Shown: piece by piece, positions 11,840 to 24,130 of the stretch
Layout: the number at the start of each line of letters is the position of its first letter
Numbering within the stretch: the stretch's first letter is position 1
From: Nymphaea colorata
Taxonomy: Eukaryota > Streptophyta > Magnoliopsida > Nymphaeales > Nymphaeaceae
Direction: 5' to 3'
DNA: 64,000 nucleotides
Assembly (NCBI RefSeq): GCF_008831285.2
Contig: NC_045151.1
Location: 925,544-989,543 of the forward strand
The notes under the pieces: generated by a model
Databases searched by the model: none
What the model was told of the DNA's origin: nothing
Seen by the model: only the letters and a program-made list of their open reading frames with translations
Made by a program: the position numbers and the translations under genes

Positions 11840-13058
11840 GCAAAGTTGCCTGGATCAAACTGAATTGGTCCAAGAAAACAGCAAAAGTTCCGAAGTCATG
11901 GGCCAGCCATGACAGAGCAATCAATCAAAGTGAACAGTTTCATGGCCTGGTCAGAAGCGCTTGATTTCTCCAACAAGTAATTAACCATTCATTACCAGAG
12001 GAGGACATGGCAGCCACCAATTGGCTTCCACCAGGATTTCTCCTTGGATGGTCCCGGTTTCCGAAGACGTGCTTGGCTCATGCTGGACCTTTGCGGGCCT
12101 CTTTTCACACTGCAGAGAAGAAAAAGGTTCCGTCTGCGGGTGTCAAAAACGGCAGGCGAGCAAGTCTGATTGGCAGATGCCGACGTCCGGCCGCCGGCGT
12201 TCGCTTCTTCCGGTAGGAGCTACCCGTGAATGCGCTCAGTTGGCCGGAGACAAAGCGAATTTGAAGCCCTGAATCTCTTCATTTTTCATTGCCAAGCTCT
12301 GTTTTGGCAGAACCTTATGAACTTTGTTCAGTTTTTTCTCTCTCCTTATGCCGAACGAACACGTACCAAGAAGACTGTAGATTGCAGATCGACGGGTTTG
12401 GAGATTTGCAGTGCCAGAAAATTGTTTTCAAGGGATATTAGTTATAAAATTTTAAGTTTTTAAGGAGCGCCAATATGCAAATAAAAAAATTACCATGAAG
12501 TATGTACATAAAAATAAATGTTTTATGTTTTCTTATGTGGACAATTGCCCACACGGTGTCTAAACCTGCCCCCGCTCCCCTGCTTAGATTCTACTTACCT
12601 CTCTCATACTTTGTTGACTATGTAGCATATTTAAACTACAAGTTATTCATTTTTTTAAAAAAAAAAGTTACTTAAAACACATCTCTTTTTGAACTACCAA
12701 TGAAGATAATCAGTAGACCTAATTTACATATATTTATGATATAAGCAGATTCTTAATCTTCAGACTGGTCAAGATCCATGAGAAACCTCAGGTCTAAGGA
12801 AATCCTGATGGTTCTCATAACGAGACATAAAATATGAGAAACTTTTAAATACAGTTCGAAAATGAGACCCCAAAATGTCTTATTTTCTTCACTCTTATTC
12901 GACTTTTCTCATTTCCTTTTTTCCTATCTCTTTGTTCTCTCTCTTTTCTCCATCAAGACCGAATGAGCCCGCTTTGGACTTTTAGGAACGAAATAATGTA
13001 TTAGAAATTTGCTTCTTATTTGGTATGATGAGTAGTTGATCGCTAGTAACATGTGGGG

Positions 13059-13083
13059 TATATATATATATATATATATATAA
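13059..13083. repeat. (TA)n microsatellite
   Basis: About 12 TA units in AT-rich intergenic DNA. Confidence 0.9.
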
Positions 13084-14469
13084 AATCATTTGGAGAGTTT
13101 AATTGTCTTTGTATGTGAAACTGATCTACAAGAAAAAAGATCATGCCGCTCTGGTTTCTAGCATGAGAAACTCATGCTAAGTCACGTAGGTATGGATATG
13201 GTGAAGCGAGTATGCATTTGAGATAATTTGGATATGGGAGTACAGCAAGTGTATTTTAAATATATACATTATACCTAATAATCCACAAGAATTTCAAAAT
13301 TAAAAACAAACGAGGAAAAATATAGAATCTTTGTGGAAGGAAAATAAAAAAGGATTGAAAAAAATCAAAATTAAAACAAAGTAAGTTTGAAAAATATAAA
13401 TTATTACGTTTTAGGTAAATCATACCCAGTTGTACCTGCGTTGTTGTACCGACATACCGACACGGGTACTTGAGCAGCTGATATGTCCCCATATGACTTA
13501 GAACTCATGCAAATTTAGTTGTACGAAAATGACAAATTAAGTTGCGCTTTTCTGGATGATGGGTTGTAATCTTCTCGCTCGCTTGAAAAACCCTAAGTAG
13601 AGAAGTTTATATCAATTATTATGATTGAAATTTAAATTTCCAAAATGATCAGTATCCAAGGTCTTGTCAATTTTATATGTACTCATTTTATCATCAGCCA
13701 GCAGCAGTTTGAGATTTTCCCCAATTTGATTCTTCTTCCTTCCTAATGACTTGGAGTGGGAAGTGATTGTACATTCTAACTGCTTTGGACCTTTTTCCAA
13801 ACACCTGTCCTTGTGTAGCACATGCCATGTTTATGGTTGGAGGTGCAGGGCGCAGGTGGGCTCGAAATCCATGGATCTGAGCTCCTCCTTAAAGTTCAGC
13901 AATCTCATATCACTGCAGATCTCAGATCCGTAGCTATAACGAATTGGAAAGCAACAACATGGATATGTATTTATTTTTTCAAGAATAATACACTTGAAGA
14001 TTTGGTGACCATAATGAATATGGTCGCCAAATGTTCGGATAACATTAAAACTGCATTCGCAACTATAATCAAAATTAATGATATGTTAATTTATGTTAAG
14101 CATGTTTGATAGTATCGGATTTGAAATCGGAGGTGATTTGATATCATCGGGAATCTCAGGTACCCCCTTGCTCCGACTTCAAATATGAAGTTTTAGTCAT
14201 AAACTAAGGATCTTAAATCTTCTTTTCATGTACCGGTAAAATTCTGTGTTTTTTTATGTTGTAGATCCCATAGATTTAAGATCACCCTAGGAACTAAGAT
14301 CCAACCTCGAAAAAAAAATATACATTTCTAACTGCAAAGTATGTCAAAAACTGAAGTACCTTACAAATTTCAAGGTGAGTGATTCATCTCCACCGCTCCA
14401 AAAGAAAGACAACAGCGTCTCCCATATGCTCATCACCTTCAGAATCCATAGCTTGCATCGAAACCTATT

Positions 14470-14580
14470 ATAGTTCAGAGGATAAGGGAACTGGGTTGTG
14501 ACAGTGACCACAGGATTTGAACCTCAAACCCCTTTGAAGTAAACTACCTTGTTGTCCAATACGCTACAACCTTTCAGGGT
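14470..14580 (-). repeat. tRNA-derived SINE-like head, truncated
   Basis: The reverse complement contains CAAGGTAGTTTACTTCAAAG followed by GGGTTTGAGGTTCAAATCC, a pol III box-B-like motif, then GTCACTGTC. The same order occurs in copies at 20585-20945 (minus) and 22140-22290 (plus). Only the 5' module is present here. Confidence 0.5.
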
Positions 14581-15629
14581 ACACACAATATCAATTTGAT
14601 GTTTGTGGGTTTGTATGAAGTTTTTTGTCCACAAATTAATCTTAAATCTGTCTTTTTTTATTTTTTTGAAAAGACTTTTAGGGTTTTATCTTTTTTTATT
14701 TATGTTTTTGAAAACTTGCATTTTTAGTCGACTACAATTGGTTCATCTAAATTGCTGAACCGTTTGACAAGTCAACAGCCCTTCTGACTAAAATTGATTC
14801 ACTTGAATTCTTTTGTAAGTGGCCAATCCTTAGGAATGGGCACCATTCAATGCACCAATTGATATATAAACCTCAAGCATCAATGCAGACCTGGACCCAA
14901 ACCCTCGATATAAAGAAAATAAGGGAGAGAAGCTTTGGCTCTCGCTTGGGCAGTGATCTTCCTTCCGCTTAGTCAAAACATTGATTTATGATTACCTTTT
15001 TTGTTTAACACAGTGTTGCCTGAAACCATTCGAGAGATAAACAGGCGACGTGCCGATTCGGATTGGCCGAGTCCAATTTGAAATAAGTAAAAGGTAGAGT
15101 ATGGATTTGTCAATAACAATAAGTCAAGAATGAATTGGTCATATTACCTACAAGTAAGGCATGGATTTGGAAATAGCCCTAGTTTGCGATAGTACAAAAG
15201 TAAATATGAACTCTCTTGGTGCACATGAAACCTATGATTCATTTCTTTAATATTTTCCTTTTACTTAGTGTTTCTCTTGAGGGCAATTTTGTGATTTTGT
15301 AATATTCTCTCTCCTTGGTCAGTGTAGTACGCGCACCACAAGTGTGGGTGGAATCACTCTCTCCAATTTTTTATTAAGGCTGAATTGGAGTTTGCATAAG
15401 AGAGGGAGTGATTTGTCGTGTTCTTAGTTCAGTCTTAGTTTGTGAATGGATGATAAAACTACTCCGGTTTAAATGTGACTCACAAACTTATACAAAAATA
15501 TGTGTACAACATTTTATTATTTTGACTATGATGTGTGATTTACAATAGCCAAATGTTGCTATAAAGGTCTGTTGTTTTATACAGAAAAATGTTTATAAGC
15601 CGTCACTTTTATATAGTATAAAGAAATTA

Positions 15630-16361
15630 ATAAAAAAACTAGACACTTAAGTCAGGGTAAAAACGAGACCCTTTAAAAAAATATTTTTAAATAAATATAA
15701 ACATTTTAATATATTTATAAAAACTGTTTTGATATACAACATGCTTTGAATAAAGTTGTTTTTACGAAAAATGCTGATTTTTTATGATTAAAATGTTGAT
15801 GCTATGAGAGTCATTCATTTTTTCTTATTATAAAAATATTATTAAAAACAAAAAAAGGATCAACTTAATATACATTTTGCATCAGCCTATCCTAAGATCA
15901 TATTATATTGTCACAAAAAACACGTTTTATTCCAAAAAATGCGTATAAAACATGCAAAACAAGTCATCCGTATAAAACGTGAAAGAAACACGTTTTAAAA
16001 AAAACATCAAAAAACAAAAAACACATATAATACTCGTATTATACCTGTTTTTTCCTTTTTTTTGCCATTTTTTCTATTTTTCATTTTTTATTAATTTTAT
16101 TTTTTATAATTTTCAAGATTTATTAAATGTTTTAAATTTTTTAAGAAATTTTTGAGATATTCCGAGATATACAACTTTGTCGTATTATACCCGAGAAATT
16201 CATAACCGTATAATATTCGTATATGTTTTTGTGACAATATCATATTAATAAGGTTAGATTTTAAAAAAAAAAAATTAAATATCACACCTAAAAGGTCTGC
16301 TTTTAACTATAACCTATTGGTATAGTTTCTACCAATCACTCGTACTGACCTAAGTGTCTGG
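15630..16361. mobile_element. TA-associated MITE, copy B, interrupted
   Basis: The left end (about 15638) carries CTAGACACTTAAGTCAGGGT, an A-rich stretch and CGAGACCC. The internal segment up to 15905 aligns by eye with copy C at 16560-16770. The right end is the inverted module GACCTAAGTGTCTGG near 16347-16361. It is interrupted by a separate 334-bp element at 15906-16239. Confidence 0.55.
15906..16239. mobile_element. hAT-type MITE nested in another MITE
   Basis: Perfect 14-bp terminal inverted repeats TATTGTCACAAAAA / TTTTTGTGACAATA, flanked by a perfect 8-bp target duplication TCATATTA (15898-15905 and 16240-16247). It is 334 bp, very AT-rich, and has no coding capacity. The 8-bp duplication points to the hAT superfamily. 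It sits inside copy B of the TA-associated MITE. Confidence 0.85.
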
Positions 16362-16475
16362 TTTCTGCACAATCACTCATACTGAGGTTTGGTTTCTACA
16401 CAATCACTCATACTGACTTAAGGGTTTGGTTTCTGCACAATCACTCGTACTGACCTAAGTGTCTGGTTTCTATAC
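16310..16475. repeat. Short tandem repeat built from a MITE terminus
   Basis: About four imperfect units of 37-54 bp, each containing CAATCACTC(G/A)TACTGA and a GTTTGGTTTCT or GTCTGGTTTCT segment. The unit includes the MITE end motif GACCTAAGTGTCTGG. Confidence 0.75.
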
Positions 16476-16497
16476 ACATATATATATATATATATAT

Positions 16498-16872
16498 TTG
16501 TAAAAACTACACACTTAAGTTATGGACAAAAACCAGAACCTTCAATTTTTGTACAAAAATATTTTAAATAAAATATAAACATCCTAATATATTTATAAAA
16601 ACTATTTTGAAATAAAAATGTTTTGAATCCTGTTGTTTTATAAAAAATGTTGATTTTTCTCATCAAAATGTTATGTTATGGAAGCCATTCATTTTTGCTT
16701 ATTATAAAAACATTATTAAAACCCAAAAAATGATCACTTTAATGTATATATTGAAATAACCTATCCTTACTATCATGTTGGTAAGGATATATTTCAAAAA
16801 AAAACTTAAAATATCATATTCAAATGGTTTGTGTATTCAAATGGTCTGTGTTTTGTCCCTGACCTATGGGTC

Positions 16873-16877
<5 letters not shown>
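16498..16877. mobile_element. TA-associated MITE, copy C
   Basis: Bounded by (TA)n on both sides (about 16477-16497 and 16878-16921). The left end has CACACTTAAGTTATGGACAA and CCAGAACC. The inverted right end has GGTCTGTGTTTTGTCCCTGA and CCTATGGGTCTGTG. The interior matches copies A and B. Confidence 0.65.

Positions 16878-16921
<44 letters not shown>
16876..16921. repeat. (TA)n microsatellite
   Basis: About 22 TA units flanking MITE copy C on the right. Confidence 0.95.
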
Positions 16922-16923
<2 letters not shown>

Positions 16924-17454
16924 TTGGTTTGCTGACCAAAGTCCAAATTTAACTTGGTGACATAATTGGAGTCTCTCTTTTGGCATAGCGTTTGAATTTA
17001 TACCTTGGAGGTTAGTTCCCCGACTTTAATGTCAATAAATGATAAAATTAATAGCCGTCTAACTTTAACTAACGCTTGAATTTAATCTTGGACGTTAGTT
17101 CCCCGACTTTAATATCCATAAATTGTAAAAATTAATAGCTGCCTAACTATAACTTTTATATTCCAACAGCCAAATTTATGCAACTTTGTAAGCTTACCAA
17201 TCAGTCAAAAGTTTGTTTTTGTCAAGACAATATCGGTCAAGTTTGTAAAAATTATTTACCTTTTTAAGAAGAATGTGAAAAATAACACAAAGTTCTGTGC
17301 ATACACCTACTTTTTCTTGCATATTTGTTTCTAGCATTAGTGAAAATAAATGTTTGCCTAATTAATATTAACAAAGAATAATTAATTTGGATTAGTTAAA
17401 CATGAAGTAGTGATATTACTTGGCATGATTGAGTTGGTTGATCACCAACAGTGG

Positions 17455-17632
17455 GGCTTTGAATTTTTCATTGTAGGGACCAAATTATAGTTTCAAAATT
17501 TTAACAAGGGTTAAAATGAAATTTTTCAAATTTTTTTGTATGAATTAAACTAAAATTTTTAAATTTTCATATATCTTTTTAAATTTTTAAAAAACTAAAG
17601 GAGGCCAAGGCCCTTGTTGGCCCCTCCCCAAT
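17455..17632 (+). repeat. Copy of a dispersed short element (GGGGCAGAGC family)
   Basis: Shares the layout of the better-defined copy at 45696-45894: a TTTTCAT start, an AT-rich body around TTTTAACAAGGG, and a GC-rich tail (GGCCAAGGCCCTTGTTGGCC). Terminal repeats are not clear in this copy. Confidence 0.45.
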
Positions 17633-18360
17633 GGGTTTAATAGGCAGAAATTTATTTATTTTACTAATAACGCAAATTTTAGGTGCGTTTTCAAGAACAA
17701 TAAAAATTATTGCACCTTTTCTATTATGACCAAACATTTAAGTGATTCTCTGAAAACTTTCTATTATAATGCTTAATTAACTTACTAAATATTTTATTTA
17801 TGAGCTTTAGCGCATACAACTTGAATGAATGTTGAAGGTAAGCTAAGACGTTTTTTCCATGCTTCTGCAACTGTTTGAATTGCATTACGCTCATACGAAG
17901 AGGGAAAAGTTTGATGATATTATGTTCAAGAGTTACTGATTTTTTTTTTCATAAAAGGACGTTCTTAAATCCTTGAAAATTTGTGCGGTTAAAAGTAAAT
18001 TCTCATAAATTTTGGGCCCCAAACTAGACAACCCAATTAACGATCATTTTGTACCCGTATCGTATCGGTATATGGGGCAGGCGATATGGATATTAAGGTT
18101 TGACTGTCACTAAAAAAAAAAGATCGATTCTTCGACGCGTGGAAAATATGACAATGGTGAAAGTCAATTTTTACCGACGTTCGGAGACAAATGTCGGTGA
18201 GTATTTCACTGACGTCCAGAAACAAATGTTAGTGAATACATGTCTTTTAAAATTTATATTTTCAAGCTCAATTTTTGTTCTTTAACTTCGATTTTTCCCT
18301 TCTTTTTTATTTCCCTTTTATCTCGATTTTATACCTTCCTCTCATTTTTTGTTAGATGTG

Positions 18361-18361
<1 letters not shown>

Positions 18362-18396
<35 letters not shown>
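18362..18396. repeat. (TA)n microsatellite
   Basis: About 16 TA units. Confidence 0.95.
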
Positions 18397-18397
<1 letters not shown>

Positions 18398-20584
18398 TTA
18401 CATACCCATATATACTGACAATTTTTATAATCTTTGTACCCATACCCGCTTTACCATACATGTACCCGAATTCATGCTCGTACCCATGTGACTCAATAAG
18501 CAATCAAATCTCCTTTAATTAATTACTGTGAAAAATGATCAAAGGACTCTTATGGTCTTTGGATGACAAATTAAGCACTTCATTGACCCACATGAGAGTT
18601 ATTCCCTTTTTCAAAAGGTTAGGATTTTTTATTTTTATATTAATAATTTTTTATGGAAACGCATGAATTTTTATTGACTTTCCATCAACTTGTTTGCGAA
18701 ACTGAGGAGGACCGACAATCTTTTTTGTATGGTCAGGACCGAGTATTGGTCAGGACAATATGTCTTTGTATTTAATTAGATTAGTTGGAAAGCCGCTTTC
18801 GTCGATTTTTCTAATTTATGAATATGTTGAAGAAAGGTCATGAGTTTGAATGTGAACAAGTGCACTTTTATTGGCGTGTGAGGGAAGATGAGCATATTGT
18901 TTATTAATGGGAGGGCCTCCATGTTTTCTTTTTAATGAAAAAGAGGCTTACATTTAACAACTAATCTCAATGGCAGAGGAGATTTTCATTTGTTCAATTA
19001 TATTTATGATAAATGCACAAGTGATCTAATTACTTGAATATTTTTTTATGTCTTTAGAAGCTTGTAATGGAATTTTGCAACCTGTGAATTCAAAAGTCGT
19101 CATTATCTTTTTCAATGGAATTTTCTCATAAGAAAACATTGATGCCATCGTAAGCTACCATTAGTATTTTACATGTAATTTTACGATAAACGATAGGTCT
19201 GAATTGAGTTTTATAAAAACTTAGTCGGAATTAGATTGCTTAAAATCTGATTAGTCAAGTTCAAAAAAGAGGCTGCATCTCATCCCAATCTGAACCATTT
19301 ACATCTCTAATTGTCCACCGTCGACTAGGATATAATCTACACATACATAGGGGGTCGTTGCGAGACAGAAACACTATATGAGTATTCCATAAACTTTTTT
19401 CAACATTTAAGACAAACGCGGAGGATACGGACAAAGTGTCTCTCATGCCGAAGGATTCTTTGGCTAATGAAACACAAGTTCATGAAACACTAATTATAGT
19501 GTTCGGCTGCAACCTTGGTGGAGATTCCCTATCCCCAAAGGAGTTGGCACCATGAATGGGGCGAGGGCTAGTAGGTAACCAGTTTTTGTTTCGAACTCTT
19601 GTGACAAACACCAACTCTTTATATTGTAAAAGTGATGGCACCAATATACAAGTAGAAGCATAGCAGAGACTTCATCTTAATATACTGAAAACATGTAGGG
19701 TACTTTTGATAAAAGAGGCTGAAAAATGTGATTGGATCCACCGTGATATTTCTTTTCAAAAATTTTGGCTATTCCAAATCTGACACAAGATTTTTTTTTT
19801 TGGATGTTTAAGAGGGCATTTGATAAGAAGAACGTTGTACTTTTATATCAAATGTTTTTCCAATGCACATCTAACAACATTATGTACTTATTCCATGAAA
19901 CATGGAGTGTTTGATAGACATTGTTCCCCAAACCAACAATCAAATTGGCCAGATTCCAAATATGTTGGATACAATCCCATTATATGCTTTGAAACAAATA
20001 GCATTTCTGTCAGGAATGTATATTTCGAGAACACAATATTCTTCATATCAAATTCTCTTTGAAATAATTTCAAAGGTTTAAACATAAACTAAATGTTTTA
20101 GATGTACGGCCCATGTTCATCAAACAAGGAACAAATAGAACACAAACGCTTTTACAACGCTCTGTGTGTTCCACCAACCAGATCTGTCCTCGTTCTGTGC
20201 CAAGCGTTCTCTTCCACGTGTCAAACGACTTCTTTTGAGCGAACTTGAGATTCTTAATTCAACTTTAATGAAAAAAAGAAAAAAAAAAATTGTCCAATCC
20301 TAAGTCATCTTGACCTTGATTTGGTCATAGATTAGCCTATTTAATCTGCTTTGTATAAAAATATATGTGCCACTACTGCATATGCTTTTCAAAAGCATCA
20401 AACACCTTTAAATTTTAAACTAATAGAGGTTCATCTTAAAAGACATGTGATCAATGAGAAGGAATCTGGATATATTTTAGTACCAGGTAACCTTTCATTC
20501 ACGGGGACCATTGGATTTTGGTGCCCTCGTTACTTGGGGAAAACCTCAGAAAGTTATATCTTTATGACATTAAGTTTCCGCTTG

Positions 20585-20945
20585 ATTTGAGGAGTAGATA
20601 GACCTACAATACATCATTCAACTTGGTTGCCGCAATTATCATCCTTTGCAGTCCAAAGAAGTAAATGTTCGGCTTCATTTGAGGACTAGATAGACCTACA
20701 GTACTTCATTCAACTTGGTTGCCGCAATTATCATCCTTTACAGTCCAAAGAAGTAAATGTTCGGCTTGATTTGAGGACTAGATAGACCTACAGTTCATCC
20801 TTCAACTTGAGTGTCGCAATTACCACCCTTTACAGTCCAAGGGAATAACACAATACAGTGCGACAATGACCATCGAATTCGAACTTCAGACCCCTTGAGT
20901 GTGAGCCACTTTGCCGCTTGGTTGCACTACACTTCTTCAGGTAAT
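20585..20945 (-). repeat. tRNA-derived SINE-like element with triplicated 3' module
   Basis: Read on the minus strand, the copy begins near 20945 with GCGGCAAAGTGGCTCACACT, then a box-B-like GAAGTTCGAATTC, then GTCATTGTCGCAC. The 3' module of about 92 bp (GACTGTAAAGG... to TCTATCTA) is present three times in tandem between 20585 and 20835. The plus-strand copy at 22140-22290 has this module once. Confidence 0.55.
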
Positions 20946-21239
20946 TTTAGCGTCCCTTGCTTCGTACTTCTTTCCCACCATTTTTCTTATTATTTGTAAA
21001 AACGAGAGCTATGTTGTATCTTTCAAATATTACGAGACAAATATTTACGCTGGCTTATGTGCATGTACATCACAAAGGGGGCTTACTTAGAGATCAATGT
21101 CATCAGAATTGGCCTGAATGGATAATTTGATTTGATGGCCAATTTAAGAGTGCCACATGTCAATTTTAACTATTTATTTTAAGAATTTTTTCTATTCTCT
21201 ACTAGAAAACTTGGTGAGAAAGCAAACTTTGGGGAGTAG

Positions 21240-21690
21240 TTGCCTTTTGCTCCACCTCTTTTTTTATTATTATTATTATTATTATTATGAACTGAATGGC
21301 CCTTATATTTTCAAATTTTTTTACTCTTCCTCTCTCTCTCCCATGTTGTCGGCAGCCAGCTGGGGTTCAACCAGAGGGAAGGGGAGCCCCGGCGGCACCA
21401 CCACCCAGCTTCAAAAAAGAGTCCCATCGCCGGGACCCGGGGCCTCTAAGGGGGTTGGGGGTGGGAAGAGAAGGCAGCCGTGGCCCCTACCAGCCCCCCT
21501 GCCAGAAGAACCCAGGGCCTTCAAGGCTTTTCGAGATTTTTTCACGGTGGCCCATTGTATCTTTTAAAATTTTTACAAAGATCAAACTAAACTTGTTGAA
21601 AAATATACCATGGCAATATTTTTCCTTTTAAATCTCAAGACAGCCATGGCCCCTGCCAGCCCCCCCTTGGCTCTACCCAAGACCGTCATT
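21240..21690. repeat. (ATT)n tract, GC-rich island and dispersed-repeat tail
   Basis: An ATT microsatellite (about 21262-21289) is followed by a GC-rich stretch (21355-21520) of unclear origin. About 21540-21690 resembles the dispersed family at 45696-45894, ending in GGCCCCTGCCAGCCCCCCCT. No gene was recognised. Confidence 0.5.
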
Positions 21691-22139
21691 GTTGTTTCTT
21701 TTCGATAATAGAGAGACCACTTTTTATGTAGGCGGAACATCGCGGCATTAACGTGCTTACGCCCGCGTCATCCACAGTATGTAATCTTCATTAGCAATAA
21801 GTGGTTTTAAGTGTATTATTTGCATAGTAGAATGTCATGTTGTTATGTTGTGTGTTTTTTCTATTTGAAGCCAAGTGGGCTTCTAATCCATAAGGTAGGT
21901 CATGGTGTGGGGGAATTCGCGTCCTTTTGTGTAGGAAATTTATCAAAGCTGCCTGGCTTTTGTCCTCCAGTCAACAGCTCAAATGGAAATGTTATAGAAC
22001 TTGTGGCAAAGTTAGAGCCTAGAGTAGCCTTGTTAAGACAACCTTTTCCAATGTTCAACTAATCTTGCTCCCCGCTAGTCATGAGCCACCATCATTGCCT
22101 TCTTTGATTTCCATTATATTGGTAAGAAAGAAAGTGTAA

Positions 22140-22290
22140 CTACCCGACAAGGCAGTCATACTCAAGGGGTTCGAGGTTCAAATTCCCAGGTAACTGTGTG
22201 TGTTACTCCTCTGAACTGCAAACGGTTACAAATGTGACACCCAAGTTAAAAGATGTATCGTATGTCTACCGAAGCCTAAAGCTCACTAGA
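22140..22290 (+). repeat. tRNA-derived SINE-like element
   Basis: Contains CAAGGCAGTCATACTCAAGG, the box-B-like GAGGTTCAAATTCC, then GTAACTGTG and the 3' module (GAACTGCAAACGG to TGTCTACCGAAGCC). The same modules in the same order occur on the minus strand at 20585-20945. No clear poly(A) or target duplication was seen. Confidence 0.55.
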
Positions 22291-22442
22291 ACTCTTAAAG
22301 GCATGTGGGTATTGGCGTTAGGGGTTTTGTGCAGCAAGTGGTTTTTCCTATGTAAATATTGAATAAAAAAAAGAGCAATTTACATATAAAAGTCTCATAT
22401 TGTAACACGACTTTACAGATGCTTGAGATACAACTAGTGCAT

Positions 22443-22619
22443 ATAGGGGCTGAGGTTGTGTTGGCTATGTGTGGGCAATTGCCAACACAGTCCAACAAAA
22501 AAGTGTCTATTTTCATATTGATATATCAAGGTAACTTTTCCCATTTACATGTTGGTGCACTTTCAAAATTGTAAAATTTTACCAGTGCCCTTTAGCCAAC
22601 GATTCCTAGCTTCGCCCCT
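22443..22619. mobile_element. Probable short hAT-type MITE
   Basis: Left end TAGGGGCTGAGG; the right end reads TAGGGGCGAAGCTAGG on the minus strand. The interior contains TGTGGGCAATTGCC, which recurs at 46187-46200; related GGACAATTGCCCACAC runs are at about 12539 and 28376. No clean 8-bp duplication. Confidence 0.45.
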
Positions 22620-23044
22620 AGACTAGTGTCATACAATGTGAATACAATAAACAGTGAAAATGGTAAATGTTAAATTCGATCAGCTGAAAATTAAGCAATG
22701 GCATTCGATGTTTTCATTGCTTTTAAAAGAAAACTATTAATAAAGCCAAACATGTAAAATTTTGAAACTTTTTTTTTGCTTATTTATTAGCTTTTTTTCA
22801 TAAGAAAACTACTGGGAGATAGACTCTTATCCCAGATATTGCTGGAAAAAGTAGGTATTAGGATGATAAGCATCAGCCATGAGAGAAAACACAGGCAACA
22901 GAACAACTGTATCCCAAAACACTAGATTTTATATTTATTTAGCTAAGAAGCCCTCAGAGACCATCCATTGATGCATAGATAAATCACAGGTTGAGCAGGC
23001 TTTTGTTTTTCTAATGTTTTTCGGTCAAAGAAATATAGTTTAAG

Positions 23045-23185
23045 GTTCTTGAGCTTTTAGCCGATGGGCGTCGCACAACTGGTTGGGTGAGGTACTGGTA
23101 AGCGGCATAAGAGTGCCCCAACTCATGATGAAGTCTCTTAGCCCGAGGTGGTTTACCCCAATCAAAAGGCCAAAAAAAAAAAAAA
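23045..23185 (+). repeat. Possible SINE with poly(A) tail
   Basis: A 120-bp GC-balanced segment beginning GATGGGCGTCGCACAACTGG and ending in a 14-A run. It looks like a tRNA-derived SINE head with tail, but target duplications are not visible. Confidence 0.35.
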
Positions 23186-23227
23186 AGTCTACTTTTGGAG
23201 GGAGCTGGTAGGTAGGGGCAATTTTTC

Positions 23228-23396
23228 ATGAGGCTAGCAGAATTAAAGTTTCTAAATTTTGATTATGGCCGAAATATCATTTTTCAAATTTTTTATATAA
23301 AACAAGTGAAATTTTTTAAACTTTACATGTAAATTTAAAAAAAAAAATTGAGGTGGGGTTAGGGTCCAAGCGGCCCCTACCTTGCCTCCACCCCTA
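23228..23396 (+). repeat. Copy of a dispersed short element (GGGGCAGAGC family)
   Basis: TTTTTCATGAGGCTAGCAGA, then an AT-rich body with GGCCGAAATATCATTTTTCA, then a GC-rich tail ending GCCTCCACCCCT. The body matches the 45696-45894 copy in inverse orientation. Confidence 0.6.
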
Positions 23397-23797
23397 TTGT
23401 TTGGCCAATGTCCACTTCAAATCTCGGAAACACTAAGTTTTTGTGCTGTAAAACCGATGTGTAAGTTGAGACATACCAAGGTGTCTTATCTTAAGTACCG
23501 AAAGCAGTCCTAAACCTTACGGGAATGGGAATTGGTGGGAGTTTCGACTTTCCTTTGGGCAGTAGGAAGAAATATTCCTCTTGTTCACACAGCATTAGAC
23601 CCAAAATTTATAGTTCTTTTGTACGCTGGACGGGCTAGCACTTAGACATTCAAATTAATTTATTTTTTAGAATGTCAAAATTTTGTTATGAAGTAAGAAT
23701 TAATACGTAAATCCTAATAAAAATCGTGAGTAGCGATTCATTGTTGCTTACTTTTTGCTCCTTTTGAAAGATGATCACAATGTGGGCCTGTTTCTAG

Positions 23798-23890
23798 AGC
23801 ACTGTTTTTTCCAAGTAGCAGTCTCTTTAACACTGTTTTTCCAAGTAGTAGTCTCTTTAACACTGCTTTTCCAAGTGCAGTCTCCTTAAC
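23798..23890. repeat. 30-bp tandem triplication
   Basis: Three consecutive units of TTTTCCAAGTAG(C/T)AGTCTC plus TTTAACACTG, with small differences. The unit length preserves an open frame, but no gene is recognised. Confidence 0.85.
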
Positions 23891-24130
23891 GTACTCAATA
23901 CATTGATTGGCCTCCACCAATAACAGAACTAAAAAGTAGAGTTGAGGTCCAGTAAAGTGTTAAAACTTGTCTAGACATTCGAAACTCTTTTCACAAAAGT
24001 TGATGTGATTTATTTGGATGATTAAATTGACTTAGACGTTTTCATTATGTTCCTTCCGTCCAATAATATGCTCCTTCAAACTATAGAATCATGGCATTTT
24101 TATTTAGCCGTGAAACTAGGCATCACTAGT

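Noticed and set aside
12007-12463. Plus-strand frames in a GC-richer island
   Set aside because: No conserved motif, no neighbouring exons, and two overlapping frames of equal quality.
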